Part shown: piece after piece, positions 27,757-35,737 of the stretch
Layout of the letters: each line of letters begins with the position of its first letter
Position numbering within the stretch: position 1 is the stretch's first letter
Assembly (NCBI GenBank): GCA_022394755.1
Contig: JAGFCA010000008.1
Span: 1 to 64,000 of the forward strand
Source of the DNA: Candidatus Poribacteria bacterium
GTDB taxonomy: Bacteria; Poribacteria; WGA-4E; WGA-3G
Length of the DNA stretch: 64,000 nucleotides
Direction: 5' to 3'
The notes under the pieces: generated by a model
Database searches by the model: none
Told to the model about the DNA's origin: nothing
Seen by the model: the letters and a program-made list of their open reading frames with translations, nothing else
Translations under genes and position numbers: made by a program

Positions 27757-29694
27757 ATGCAAGAAAATGAAAAAATGTCGCATGAAAATGATAATGATGA
27801 ACACCATCTGCCAGCGAATGGTGACAATGGAACGGAATCACACGACCATGATCATGACCATGATCATGACCACGACCATGATCACGACCACGACCATCAT
27901 CACGAAGAAAGTTTTATAAGTAAGTATATCTTCTCTTTAGACCACAAAATGATTGGGAAGCAATTCCTTGTCTACGGTTTACTCATGTTTTTTGTAGGTG
28001 GCGGACTTGCCTTACTATTTAGATGGCAACTTGCTTACCCAGAAAGACCTATACCCATCATCGGTGCCTCACAGCAATATATTGATGAAGGAGAAGTTGC
28101 CACCGGTGCTGATAAGATGTGGGAAAGGATCTACGAATCGGACAAAGAGGAATGGCTTGAAGTTAACATGCCAAGTGGTGTAATTACCCCAGCCTTCTAC
28201 AATATGCTCTTTACAATGCATGCAACAATTATGGTCTTCTTTGTTGTTGTACCAATCCTTGTGGGGGCATTTGGCAACTTCCTAATTCCACTCATGATCG
28301 GAACACGGGATATGGCATTCCCTGTCCTAAACATGCTCTCTTTTTGGCTTGCTGTGTTAGCAGCAGTTATAATGACTGTAGGCTTTTTTGTGCCGGGAGG
28401 GCATGCTGCAGCCGGATGGACAGGTTATGCACCACTATCTGCTGATCCACAGTGGACTGGCGTAGATTGGGGACAGAATCTATGGGCAATTAGCTTGTTG
28501 ATTCAGGGATTCTCATCGTTAGTTGGCTCGATCAACTACATAACTACGGTTATAAATATGCGTGCACCGGGAATGACCTTTTTCCGGTTACCATTAGTTA
28601 TTTGGTCTCTATTTATCGTTGCTATCCTTCTGCTATTGGCGTTTCCCGTTTTGTCCTCAGCATTAGCACTTCTCATCTTTGATAGACTTGCCGGAACAAC
28701 ATTCTTCACTTCAACAGCTGAAGGTGGTGGTGACCCGCTTCTATGGCAACACCTGTTCTGGTTCTTCGGACACCCAGAAGTATATATCCTTATTCTACCC
28801 GGTATGGGTATCGCATCTGAGATGATTCCTGTCTTTTCACGGAAACCAGTTTTCGGATACAAATCTATGGTGTATGCTATGATTGCAATCGCATTCTTGG
28901 GATGGATTGTTTGGGGACACCATATGTTCCAGAGTGGGATGCAACCAAGTCTTGGGGCATTCTTCATGACTACAACAATGCTTATTGCTGTACCATCGGC
29001 TATAAAAACATTCAACTGGTTGGGTACGTTATTCCGCGGTTCAATTCGATTTACAACGCCAATGCTACATAGTATTGCCTTTGTCTCAATGTTCGTAATT
29101 GGTGGATTGAGTGGAATCTATATGGCAAACACACCGGTCGATATATATATTCATGACACCTACTATATTGTTGCTCATATTCACTATGTTGTCTTTGGTG
29201 GTAGTTTGTTTGCAATTTTTGGCGGAGTCATCTATTGGTATCCAAAGATGTATGGACGGTATATGAATGATACCTTGTCGAAGATACATTTTTGGTTAAC
29301 ATTCATTTCCTTTAATTGCACCTTCTTCCCAATGCACATACTTGGTATTGGAGGACACATGCGTAGGATTTCTGATCCAACGCAGTACGAGTTTTTACAA
29401 GGGTTTCAAGGCATGAATATCTTTATCACGATGAGTGCCTTTACACTCGGCTTCGCTCAATTAATCCTTCTTTTCAACTTCTTCTGGAGTATGTCTCGAG
29501 GTAAAGTTGCAGAAAAGAATCCTTGGAATGTCAATACATTGGAATGGGAAGCACCTACACCAGTGCCACATGGTAATTTTGAACAAATTCCAACTGTATT
29601 CCGTGGGCCTTATGAATATAGCGTCCCAGGAGAAGAATCAGATTGGATTCCACAAGCACAACCCGAACATGCCCCCGCTACTGGTGGTGATTAG
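27757..29694 (+). CDS. coxA: Cytochrome c oxidase subunit I with His-Asp repeat N-terminus
   Basis: 645-residue catalytic subunit that reduces oxygen to water at haem a3-CuB. Twelve helices are expected. GHPEVYILILPGMG holds the CuB His and the cross-linked Tyr, as in A-type enzymes, and TYYIVAHIHYVVFGG holds the a3/a haem ligands. MHATIMVFF provides the other haem a ligand. Unusually, residues 29-51 are an almost pure His-Asp repeat in a cytoplasmic N-terminal extension, likely to bind metal such as Cu or Zn. A separate entry describes the DNA repeat. Confidence 0.96.
   Translation: MQENEKMSHENDNDEHHLPANGDNGTESHDHDHDHDHDHDHDHDHDHHHEESFISKYIFSLDHKMIGKQFLVYGLLMFFVGGGLALLFRWQLAYPERPIPIIGASQQYIDEGEVATGADKMWERIYESDKEEWLEVNMPSGVITPAFYNMLFTMHATIMVFFVVVPILVGAFGNFLIPLMIGTRDMAFPVLNMLSFWLAVLAAVIMTVGFFVPGGHAAAGWTGYAPLSADPQWTGVDWGQNLWAISLLIQGFSSLVGSINYITTVINMRAPGMTFFRLPLVIWSLFIVAILLLLAFPVLSSALALLIFDRLAGTTFFTSTAEGGGDPLLWQHLFWFFGHPEVYILILPGMGIASEMIPVFSRKPVFGYKSMVYAMIAIAFLGWIVWGHHMFQSGMQPSLGAFFMTTTMLIAVPSAIKTFNWLGTLFRGSIRFTTPMLHSIAFVSMFVIGGLSGIYMANTPVDIYIHDTYYIVAHIHYVVFGGSLFAIFGGVIYWYPKMYGRYMNDTLSKIHFWLTFISFNCTFFPMHILGIGGHMRRISDPTQYEFLQGFQGMNIFITMSAFTLGFAQLILLFNFFWSMSRGKVAEKNPWNVNTLEWEAPTPVPHGNFEQIPTVFRGPYEYSVPGEESDWIPQAQPEHAPATGGD
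27841..27906 (+). repeat. His-Asp coding tandem repeat in coxA
   Basis: About 11 degenerate six-base units of the form cat/cac-gac/gat in tandem, coding alternating His and Asp ending in HHHEE. Codon choice varies along the tract, so it is probably maintained by selection on protein and not only by slippage. Confidence 0.9.
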
Positions 29695-29735
29695 TTGAAC
29701 CGATATCAGTTGAAGTTGCTTCTGCGGGAATCTGT

Positions 29736-30713
29736 ATGAATGACAAAAACCATTATAATCCTTGGTTACACAGCATCGCAGTTCTCACCGCAGGAGCAAC
29801 CTTCTTATTGATTGTAGTAGGAGGAATTGTTACAAGTACTGAATCAGGTTTAGCTGTTCCAGACTGGCCAACAACATTTGGATATAATATGTTTCTCTAC
29901 CCACTATCAGAAATGGTGGGAGGAATATTATATGAACACAGCCACCGATTGATGGGATCACTTGTTGGATTGCTAACGATTTCGTTATTGGTTATGTTAT
30001 TAGTCAATGATACCAGAAGATGGTTGAAATGGCTTGGATTATTAGCTCTTATCGCTGTAATTGTTCAAGGCATTCTTGGTGGACTTCGAGTAACGGAACT
30101 CAGCATTACTTTAGCAATTCTACATGCCTGTTTGGCACAAGCGTTTTTTGCATTATTGTGTGGTATTAGTTGGTTTACATCACGCAAATGGTATAACAAT
30201 TCTATACAAGAAGAAAGCGTAGAGAATAACCAAAATACAAAGAGATTACAAAGATTAAGTTTACTAACGACCTGTCTCATATATATTCAACTGATATTCG
30301 GAGCATTATTACGACATATTGGAAGTAAACTAAGCTCAACTCTTCTTTTATATGTTATAATAGGTATACATATACTCTTTGCACTATTGATTACACTCCA
30401 TATTTTTCTGTTTCTCAGACGTTTTTTCAGTATGGAGAGCAAATCACCTGAAATTGGTGGGAGATTACCTTTAGTCCTACTTGGATTGGTAGCCGTACAG
30501 ATTATATTCGGAATTGGTGCTTATCTAACAAGACTAACATTTATTGGAGAAACAGTCTCTACTGTTCTAACGGATCTAATCACTACCAGTCATGTCGCTG
30601 TAGGGGCGTTGATGCTGGTAAGTAGTTTTGTTATTACCTTAAAATTGTTTCGGTTCAAATTGCCCTCAATTTCTAATGGAACAACAATTGACCATACACT
30701 GGTCACGGAATGA
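29736..30713 (+). CDS. ctaA: Haem A synthase (CtaA/COX15)
   Basis: Converts haem O to haem A by oxidising the C8 methyl group. 325 residues with eight predicted helices in two pseudo-symmetric halves. Conserved segments: VPDWPTTFG near the N-terminus, the haem-ligating EHSHRLMGS, ILHACLAQAFFAL, then LLRHIGSKL and TSHVAVGALML in the second half. It overlaps ctaB by four bases, so synthesis is probably coupled. Confidence 0.92.
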   Translation: MNDKNHYNPWLHSIAVLTAGATFLLIVVGGIVTSTESGLAVPDWPTTFGYNMFLYPLSEMVGGILYEHSHRLMGSLVGLLTISLLVMLLVNDTRRWLKWLGLLALIAVIVQGILGGLRVTELSITLAILHACLAQAFFALLCGISWFTSRKWYNNSIQEESVENNQNTKRLQRLSLLTTCLIYIQLIFGALLRHIGSKLSSTLLLYVIIGIHILFALLITLHIFLFLRRFFSMESKSPEIGGRLPLVLLGLVAVQIIFGIGAYLTRLTFIGETVSTVLTDLITTSHVAVGALMLVSSFVITLKLFRFKLPSISNGTTIDHTLVTE

Positions 30714-31639
30714 ATATGCGTTCAACAACAGTTACGTTACCTGAGACAGATAACATAAAGACCAAAACGAAATCATCAGTCTTTATTGAAAGAGTTGATG
30801 ATTATATAGAACTCATCAAGCCAAGATTGGTAGTAATGATATTGATTACTACTGCTGCAGGATACTATCTTGGAACACAGGGCACTATGAACTGGCTGAT
30901 GTTCCTGCACACATTAATCGGGTCTGGATTAACTGCTGCCGGTGTTTTAGGTCTAAATCAATATCTTGAACGTGATATAGATTCTCATATGAAGCGAACA
31001 CAGGAGAGACCTATACCTGCAGGAAGGATATTTCCTATGCAGGCACTCCTATTTTGTACTATTCTCACCGCAGGTGGAATGTTATATCTGACCTTCATAG
31101 TAAATCCATTAAGTGGATTTGTCATTTCTCTAATAGTCGTTAGTTATCTGTTTATCTATACTCCATTAAAACGAAAAACATCTCTATGTACATTAATTGG
31201 GGCGTTTCCAGGGGCACTACCCCCTGTCGTCGGATGGGTTGCAGCGCAAGGTAGACTAACAGGTCAAGCTTGGGTATTATTTGCAATTCTATTCTTGTGG
31301 CAAATACCACATTCACTTGCAATAGCATATATCTATCGTGAAGATTATGCGAATGCTGGTCTAAAACTGTTACCTGTCATTCATCCAAATGGAAATAGTA
31401 CACGCAGACAAATAGTATTAAACTGTCTCGCCCTATTCGGTATCGGATTACTTCCTACTATGTTTAGCATTGCAGGTGGGTTTTATTTCATTGCAGCACT
31501 ACTCATTGGTGGAATGTTTCTTGTAAGTGGTATTTATCTACAAAAAACACATTCCTTAAAGGCAGCACGGTACGTCTTATACGCATCATTAATTCATTTA
31601 CCACTACTTTTTATAGCTATGGTAATTGATAAGATATAG
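30710..31639 (+). CDS. ctaB: Protohaem IX farnesyltransferase (haem O synthase)
   Basis: 309-residue UbiA-family prenyltransferase that adds a farnesyl group to haem B. The first Asp-rich motif NQYLERDIDSHMKRTQERP is clear, and the following LPPVVGWVAAQG is typical of CtaB. Nine helices are expected. It lies between ctaA and subunit III genes, in line with an oxidase using haem A. Confidence 0.94.
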   Translation: MNMRSTTVTLPETDNIKTKTKSSVFIERVDDYIELIKPRLVVMILITTAAGYYLGTQGTMNWLMFLHTLIGSGLTAAGVLGLNQYLERDIDSHMKRTQERPIPAGRIFPMQALLFCTILTAGGMLYLTFIVNPLSGFVISLIVVSYLFIYTPLKRKTSLCTLIGAFPGALPPVVGWVAAQGRLTGQAWVLFAILFLWQIPHSLAIAYIYREDYANAGLKLLPVIHPNGNSTRRQIVLNCLALFGIGLLPTMFSIAGGFYFIAALLIGGMFLVSGIYLQKTHSLKAARYVLYASLIHLPLLFIAMVIDKI

Positions 31640-31661
31640 ACTTCACATTTGAGGTAATTTC

Positions 31662-31934
31662 ATGGAACAAGATAGACGTACAGGGAATTTGAAGTTAGGA
31701 TTAGCATTAGGACTTCTATTTATTGTTTTATTTGTCTTTGCAACATTATGGATGACCTTACAGATAGATGTTCCACCTAATGTAAAAACCATCGTTTCTT
31801 GGGTTACGACAATAGTGGCAGCAGGTATTGGCATTTTTCTGATCGGAACTTCAATTATAACGCTTATTGTTTCAATCATAAAGGCAGTTATCTGGAAATT
31901 AAAGAGACGAACAGGAAATGATGAATCATTCTGA
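31662..31934 (+). CDS. Small two-helix membrane protein of the oxidase cluster
   Basis: 90 residues with two predicted transmembrane helices (about 14-35 and 46-72) and basic ends. No recognised motif. It overlaps the subunit III gene downstream by 17 bases, so it is translated with the oxidase and may be an accessory subunit or assembly factor. I do not recognise the family. Confidence 0.65.
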   Translation: MEQDRRTGNLKLGLALGLLFIVLFVFATLWMTLQIDVPPNVKTIVSWVTTIVAAGIGIFLIGTSIITLIVSIIKAVIWKLKRRTGNDESF

Positions 31935-32511
31935 GATTGAAATGACTCAAAGTCGACCATTGAGTAATGCAAAACTGGCAATTTTTATTTTACTCGGTGC
32001 TGAGACGATGTTATTTGTTGGATTGATTGGTGCTTTTCTTGTTTTTCGAATGGGTAGTGTTACATGGCCACCCATATCACACGCTGACATTAATCTACCA
32101 CGATTGGTCACTGGCATAAATACCATTTTGCTAATCATAAGTGGATATATAATGTTTCAAGCGTTGCGTGCAGTACAGAAGGATAGATTAAAACAACTCC
32201 GGAATATGTTAATTGTTACTGGAGTATTAGGTTTACTCTTCTTAGGGATTCAAGGATATGAATGGATCCAGTTGATCGGTAAAGGGTTGACATTACAATC
32301 TGGTATATTCGGTGGTATTTTTTATGTGTTGATCGGATGCCATGCAGTCCATGTTTTCTGTGCTGTTGTCTGGTTAACAATAGTAACTGCTAAGGCTATT
32401 ACATTTAAGTATTCTGGCACGGATCATACAGGGGTAGCAACTTGTACAATTTATTGGATTTATGTTGTTGCTCTTTGGCCAATTCTCTATATATTAGTAT
32501 ATCTTACATAG
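31918..32511 (+). CDS. coxC: Cytochrome c oxidase subunit III, first copy
   Basis: 197-residue haem-copper oxidase subunit III-like protein with five predicted helices. Family-like segments: KLAIFILLGAETMLFVGLIGAFLVFR, GIQGYEWIQLIGKGLTLQSGIFGG and GCHAVHVFCAVVWL. A second, slightly longer copy lies at 33761-34411. The two may form alternative complexes or a heteromeric unit. Overlaps the small membrane-protein gene before it. Confidence 0.85.
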   Translation: MMNHSEIEMTQSRPLSNAKLAIFILLGAETMLFVGLIGAFLVFRMGSVTWPPISHADINLPRLVTGINTILLIISGYIMFQALRAVQKDRLKQLRNMLIVTGVLGLLFLGIQGYEWIQLIGKGLTLQSGIFGGIFYVLIGCHAVHVFCAVVWLTIVTAKAITFKYSGTDHTGVATCTIYWIYVVALWPILYILVYLT

Positions 32512-32520
32512 GGTAAATAT

Positions 32521-32748
32521 ATGATACAAAAATGTCTACTATGGATAATAATTCTTGGGTTTGTAATTTTGGTAATCCCAATTTCCCTTGAGGCATGTCC
32601 TGCATGTAAAGAATTGGATGAACCTATCGCAAAAGGTTTTAATTGGAGTGTTCTATTTATGATGGCGATGCCATTTACTGTATTCGCTGCAGTAGGTGGT
32701 ACTGTTTTCTATCACTTCAAACGTGGAAATCTAAACAAGGATATTTAG
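32521..32748 (+). CDS. Small CPxC membrane protein
   Basis: 75 residues: a hydrophobic leader (about 5-25), then LEACPACKELDEPIAKGFNWS on the outer side and a second helix (about 44-66), ending in a basic tail. The CPAC pair next to the membrane could bind copper or form a disulfide. It sits between subunit III and the methyltransferase gene, nine bases after subunit III. I have no established function for it; oxidase assembly is an inference from place. Confidence 0.6.
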   Translation: MIQKCLLWIIILGFVILVIPISLEACPACKELDEPIAKGFNWSVLFMMAMPFTVFAAVGGTVFYHFKRGNLNKDI

Positions 32749-32771
32749 TACATTTAATTATAAGGAAGAAT

Positions 32772-33659
32772 ATGTCAAGCGATGCGATAAAAGATAATGG
32801 GTTTGATTCCTGGGTACAGTGTATTGACTGTAGAAAAGGAATGTCTCAGGTAGCATCGCAAAGCGTTTCTCTTATCCTAACAGATCCACCGTATTTTCTT
32901 GATGGATTGGATGACAATTGGGATACACATAGAATTAAATCGAGATTGAAAAAAGGTGTAATCGGTGGAATACCAGTTGGGATGAAATTTGATCGTGCAC
33001 AGGGACATAACCTATACAAATTTCTTAAACCTGTAGCAGAAGAGTGGTTCCGTATACTAAAACCAGGTAGTTTTGTTCTCTGTTTTTCACATCCGAGGTT
33101 ATCCCATCGTTCCGCACTCGCAATAGAGGATGCGGGGTTTGAGATAAGAGATATGTTGGCATGGCGGTATGAAGGACAAGCAAAAGCGTTCACACAAGAC
33201 CACTTCGTAAGAAAAAGCAAATTACCAGAGGATGAGAAAGAGAAAATCATTAAGGCTTTGGGTGGCAGGAAAACACCGCAACTCAAACCACAAATGGAGC
33301 TTATTATTCTGGCGCAGTCACCACGTGAAGGCACTTTCGTTGACAATTGGCTTCAGCATCAAACAGGACTTATAGATGTATCCGATCCAGTTGTGGAAAA
33401 CGACAGATTTCCTGGAACAGTGATTCCTGTTTCTAAACCGCGTGAAAAGTTCGGACATATTGCAGCCAAACCTGTTCCGTTACTTCGGCATTTGGTAAGA
33501 ATATTCTCTGCCGAGGGGACAGTGGTTTGTGATCCGTTCACAGGATCAGGTTCAACCGGAATAGCAGCACGTTTAGAAGGACGAGACTTTATTGGATTTG
33601 AAATCGATAGTGAAATCGCAGAAATTGCTGATGCTCGAGTTGAAATTGGGACACACTGA
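32772..33659 (+). CDS. Orphan DNA methyltransferase (N6-adenine/N4-cytosine, beta class)
   Basis: 295 residues from ATG 32772, which has AAGGAAG eight bases ahead. Motif IV DPPY lies at residues 38-41 and the AdoMet-binding motif I DPFTGSGSTG at about 254-263. This order (IV before I) defines the beta class. The long middle part (residues 60-240) is the target-recognition region. No restriction endonuclease or specificity gene is near, so it is a solitary methylase or a phage-derived gene. Its position inside a cytochrome oxidase operon, reading in the same direction, is unexpected. Confidence 0.88.
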   Translation: MSSDAIKDNGFDSWVQCIDCRKGMSQVASQSVSLILTDPPYFLDGLDDNWDTHRIKSRLKKGVIGGIPVGMKFDRAQGHNLYKFLKPVAEEWFRILKPGSFVLCFSHPRLSHRSALAIEDAGFEIRDMLAWRYEGQAKAFTQDHFVRKSKLPEDEKEKIIKALGGRKTPQLKPQMELIILAQSPREGTFVDNWLQHQTGLIDVSDPVVENDRFPGTVIPVSKPREKFGHIAAKPVPLLRHLVRIFSAEGTVVCDPFTGSGSTGIAARLEGRDFIGFEIDSEIAEIADARVEIGTH

Positions 33660-33760
33660 CACAACATAGCATTTTACATAGAAACTTGATTGGTTTTAAT
33701 TAATACTTAGTTTAATTGTAATAACGGACAGATATTAATAAAGAAAAGGAGTAAAGTATA

Positions 33761-34411
33761 GTGGAAGAAGCTACCACTTTAGATCATTCTGAAGACGTAT
33801 ACGAACCATCGCTTACGCCTGATAGCATGGGAAAACTCGGAATGTGGATTTTCTTAATTGGGGATACCATGTCCTTTGGGGCTTTGCTGGCTGCCTACGC
33901 TGCAATCCGCGCAGGCGCAGGGGTAGTCGGATGGGTTCCTCCAAGTGATATACTCGGGATTAACCTAACCGCGGCTATGACGTTCTTACTTATATGTAGT
34001 AGTGTCACCATGGTTAAAGCGTTAGAATCAATTCAAAAAGGCAATGTGAGTAGGATGTGTGATTTTCTTGGGCTTACTATTCTTGGAGGTGTTATTTTCC
34101 TCGGATTACAAGCCTATGAATGGTATCATTTGATAGCACACGGATTGACACTTACTGGTATACCTGAACACAGTATTTCAGGAGATGTAATAAGCGGATC
34201 AAATCTTTTTGGTCCTACCTTCTATACAATCACCGGTTTTCACGGACTACATGTTACCGGTGGGGTTATATACCTTATTGTAATTTTGAGAAATGCTTGG
34301 TCAGGACGCTATACTGCTGATTTTAACCATGAAGTTGAAATCGTAGGGCTGTATTGGCACTTTGTTGACCTTATTTGGATTATGGTTTTCACTTTTATTT
34401 ATCTATTGTAG
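33761..34411 (+). CDS. coxC: Cytochrome c oxidase subunit III, second copy
   Basis: 216-residue haem-copper oxidase subunit III with five helices: KLGMWIFLIGDTMSFGALLA, GLQAYEWYHLIAHGLTL, TFYTITGFHGLHVTGGVIYL and a C-terminal GLYWHFVDLIWIMVFTFIYL, all typical. It matches the family better than the copy at 31918. GTG start after AAAAGGAG. Followed 12 bases later by subunit IV. Confidence 0.93.
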   Translation: MEEATTLDHSEDVYEPSLTPDSMGKLGMWIFLIGDTMSFGALLAAYAAIRAGAGVVGWVPPSDILGINLTAAMTFLLICSSVTMVKALESIQKGNVSRMCDFLGLTILGGVIFLGLQAYEWYHLIAHGLTLTGIPEHSISGDVISGSNLFGPTFYTITGFHGLHVTGGVIYLIVILRNAWSGRYTADFNHEVEIVGLYWHFVDLIWIMVFTFIYLL

Positions 34412-34423
34412 GAGGAAACGAAT

Positions 34424-34762
34424 ATGGCTCAAGATGGACACGACAAACATCCGAGATATTTCTTAATTTTCATTTGGTTGGCTGTGCTAACTGCTGTTGA
34501 AGTTGGCGTAGCAATTCCAGAATACTCTGTTGTTCTAAAGGCAATAATTCTCATCGGATTAGCATGTGCAAAGGCGTATTTGGTGGCAGCATATTTCATG
34601 CATTTGAAGCTTGAGAAACGAACCTTAGCAGCATTTGTAATTACACCATTTCTTATCTGTGTCTTTCTGGTGATTATGTTACTTCCAGATATAACTTCAG
34701 ATTTACGTTATGATGGTCTTGAAAAATCTCAAACCGAAGTAGTAAATACAACTGATAACTAA
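34424..34762 (+). CDS. Cytochrome c oxidase subunit IV (CtaF/CyoD-like)
   Basis: 112 residues with three predicted helices. HPRYFLIFIWLAVLTAVEVG and KAYLVAAYFMHLKLE are typical of the bacterial subunit IV family. Such proteins support assembly of the CuB site. Directly follows the second subunit III gene. Confidence 0.88.
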   Translation: MAQDGHDKHPRYFLIFIWLAVLTAVEVGVAIPEYSVVLKAIILIGLACAKAYLVAAYFMHLKLEKRTLAAFVITPFLICVFLVIMLLPDITSDLRYDGLEKSQTEVVNTTDN

Positions 34763-34791
34763 GGCCTATTTCTATTATTAGGTAGGAACTG

Positions 34792-35439
34792 ATGAATAAT
34801 CCTATCGAAAACCGTAGTCAGGAGGAAAATAGAATCGAAAAGAGTTCGATTCCTTGGATTGTATTAGGTGTGGTTATTCTTACTATTGCTGGAATAACCC
34901 TATGGACAACTGTAAAACCAAATGCAAAAACATCTGAACCTATTCCGTTGACAAGTGTCCCTGATTTTAATCTAACGAATCAAGATGGAAAACCTTTTGG
35001 GTTATCCGATTTGGATGGTAAATTGTGGGTAACTGATTTTATCTTTACTAATTGTCCAACAATTTGTCCAGATATGACACAAAGAATGGCAGAGTTACAA
35101 TCTGAAATCAGCAACGATAAGGTCAATTTTTTATCTATCACTGTTGATCCTGAACGCGATACACCTCAGGTCCTGTCTCAATATGCGTTAGATAATGGAG
35201 CAAAACAAGACAGATGGCAATTCTTAACGGGAGATAAGGATCATATTTACAATTTGGCGAACAAAGGTTTTAAATTACCTGCTGCATATCATGAAGGTGT
35301 GTTTCCACATAGTAGAAAGTTCGTAGTCATTAAACCGGATAGAACTATCCATGACTACTATGATAGTCGTAGTGAAGCAGCTATGAAGAAATTACGAAAG
35401 GATATAAAACTGATACTCAAGGATGAGGAAAATAACTGA
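34792..35439 (+). CDS. SCO1/SenC copper chaperone
   Basis: 215-residue thioredoxin-fold protein anchored by one N-terminal helix (about residues 24-42). The copper site is visible: TNCPTICPDM (Cys-x3-Cys) and the distant His in VFPHSRKFVV. It delivers copper to, or reduces, the CuA centre of subunit II. It lies in the oxidase operon and its stop codon overlaps the next start. Confidence 0.94.
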   Translation: MNNPIENRSQEENRIEKSSIPWIVLGVVILTIAGITLWTTVKPNAKTSEPIPLTSVPDFNLTNQDGKPFGLSDLDGKLWVTDFIFTNCPTICPDMTQRMAELQSEISNDKVNFLSITVDPERDTPQVLSQYALDNGAKQDRWQFLTGDKDHIYNLANKGFKLPAAYHEGVFPHSRKFVVIKPDRTIHDYYDSRSEAAMKKLRKDIKLILKDEENN

Positions 35440-35699
35440 ACTTTATAATCTCTATTCTTGCTTTTCTAATACATTTTCCTTTCGGATTTTATCGCGTTCG
35501 GTTTAGAAAGTTCAGTCGTCCTTGGGGTAGATGTTTATATATCCCAATTGTGCTAAACTTTGTCGTACGTCGCTTTATTCTTCAATGGCATTGGCAGACA
35601 GCAATAGTGTATTTATGGCCAGCAACATTACTCGCACATATTATTGGAACTTGGATTGGTTATCACTATAAAACCTATAATAACGCGGAAACAGAATAG
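35436..35699 (+). CDS. Small basic membrane protein with probable CTG start
   Basis: 87 codons in a frame that opens directly after a TAA, so the only available start overlapping the SCO stop is CTG 35436 (GATGAGG ends nine bases before it). The product starts NFIISILAFLIHFPFGFY, has two hydrophobic stretches, many Arg and Trp (FRKFSRPWGR, WHWQTAIVYLWP), and a final helix. Amino-acid composition looks truly coding. The family is unknown; co-translation with SCO suggests a role in oxidase assembly. Standard ATG/GTG/TTG gene calling would miss it. Confidence 0.6.
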   Translation: MNFIISILAFLIHFPFGFYRVRFRKFSRPWGRCLYIPIVLNFVVRRFILQWHWQTAIVYLWPATLLAHIIGTWIGYHYKTYNNAETE

Positions 35700-35737
35700 G
35701 ATTACTTCACTATTATTAATATTATTGAGATAAGAAG

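Noticed and set aside
27841-27906. Short tandem DNA repeats as a CRISPR-like or mobile-element repeat
   Set aside because: The units are six bases, degenerate and code a His-Asp tract inside coxA.
28536-29015. Long open frame on the minus strand inside coxA
   Set aside because: Antisense to a highly conserved oxidase gene; no start site or protein pattern of its own.
32643-32771. Longer N-terminus for the DNA methyltransferase starting within the small CPxC gene
   Set aside because: The extra 43 residues overlap a better-supported small gene in another frame, and ATG 32772 has a proper ribosome site just before it.
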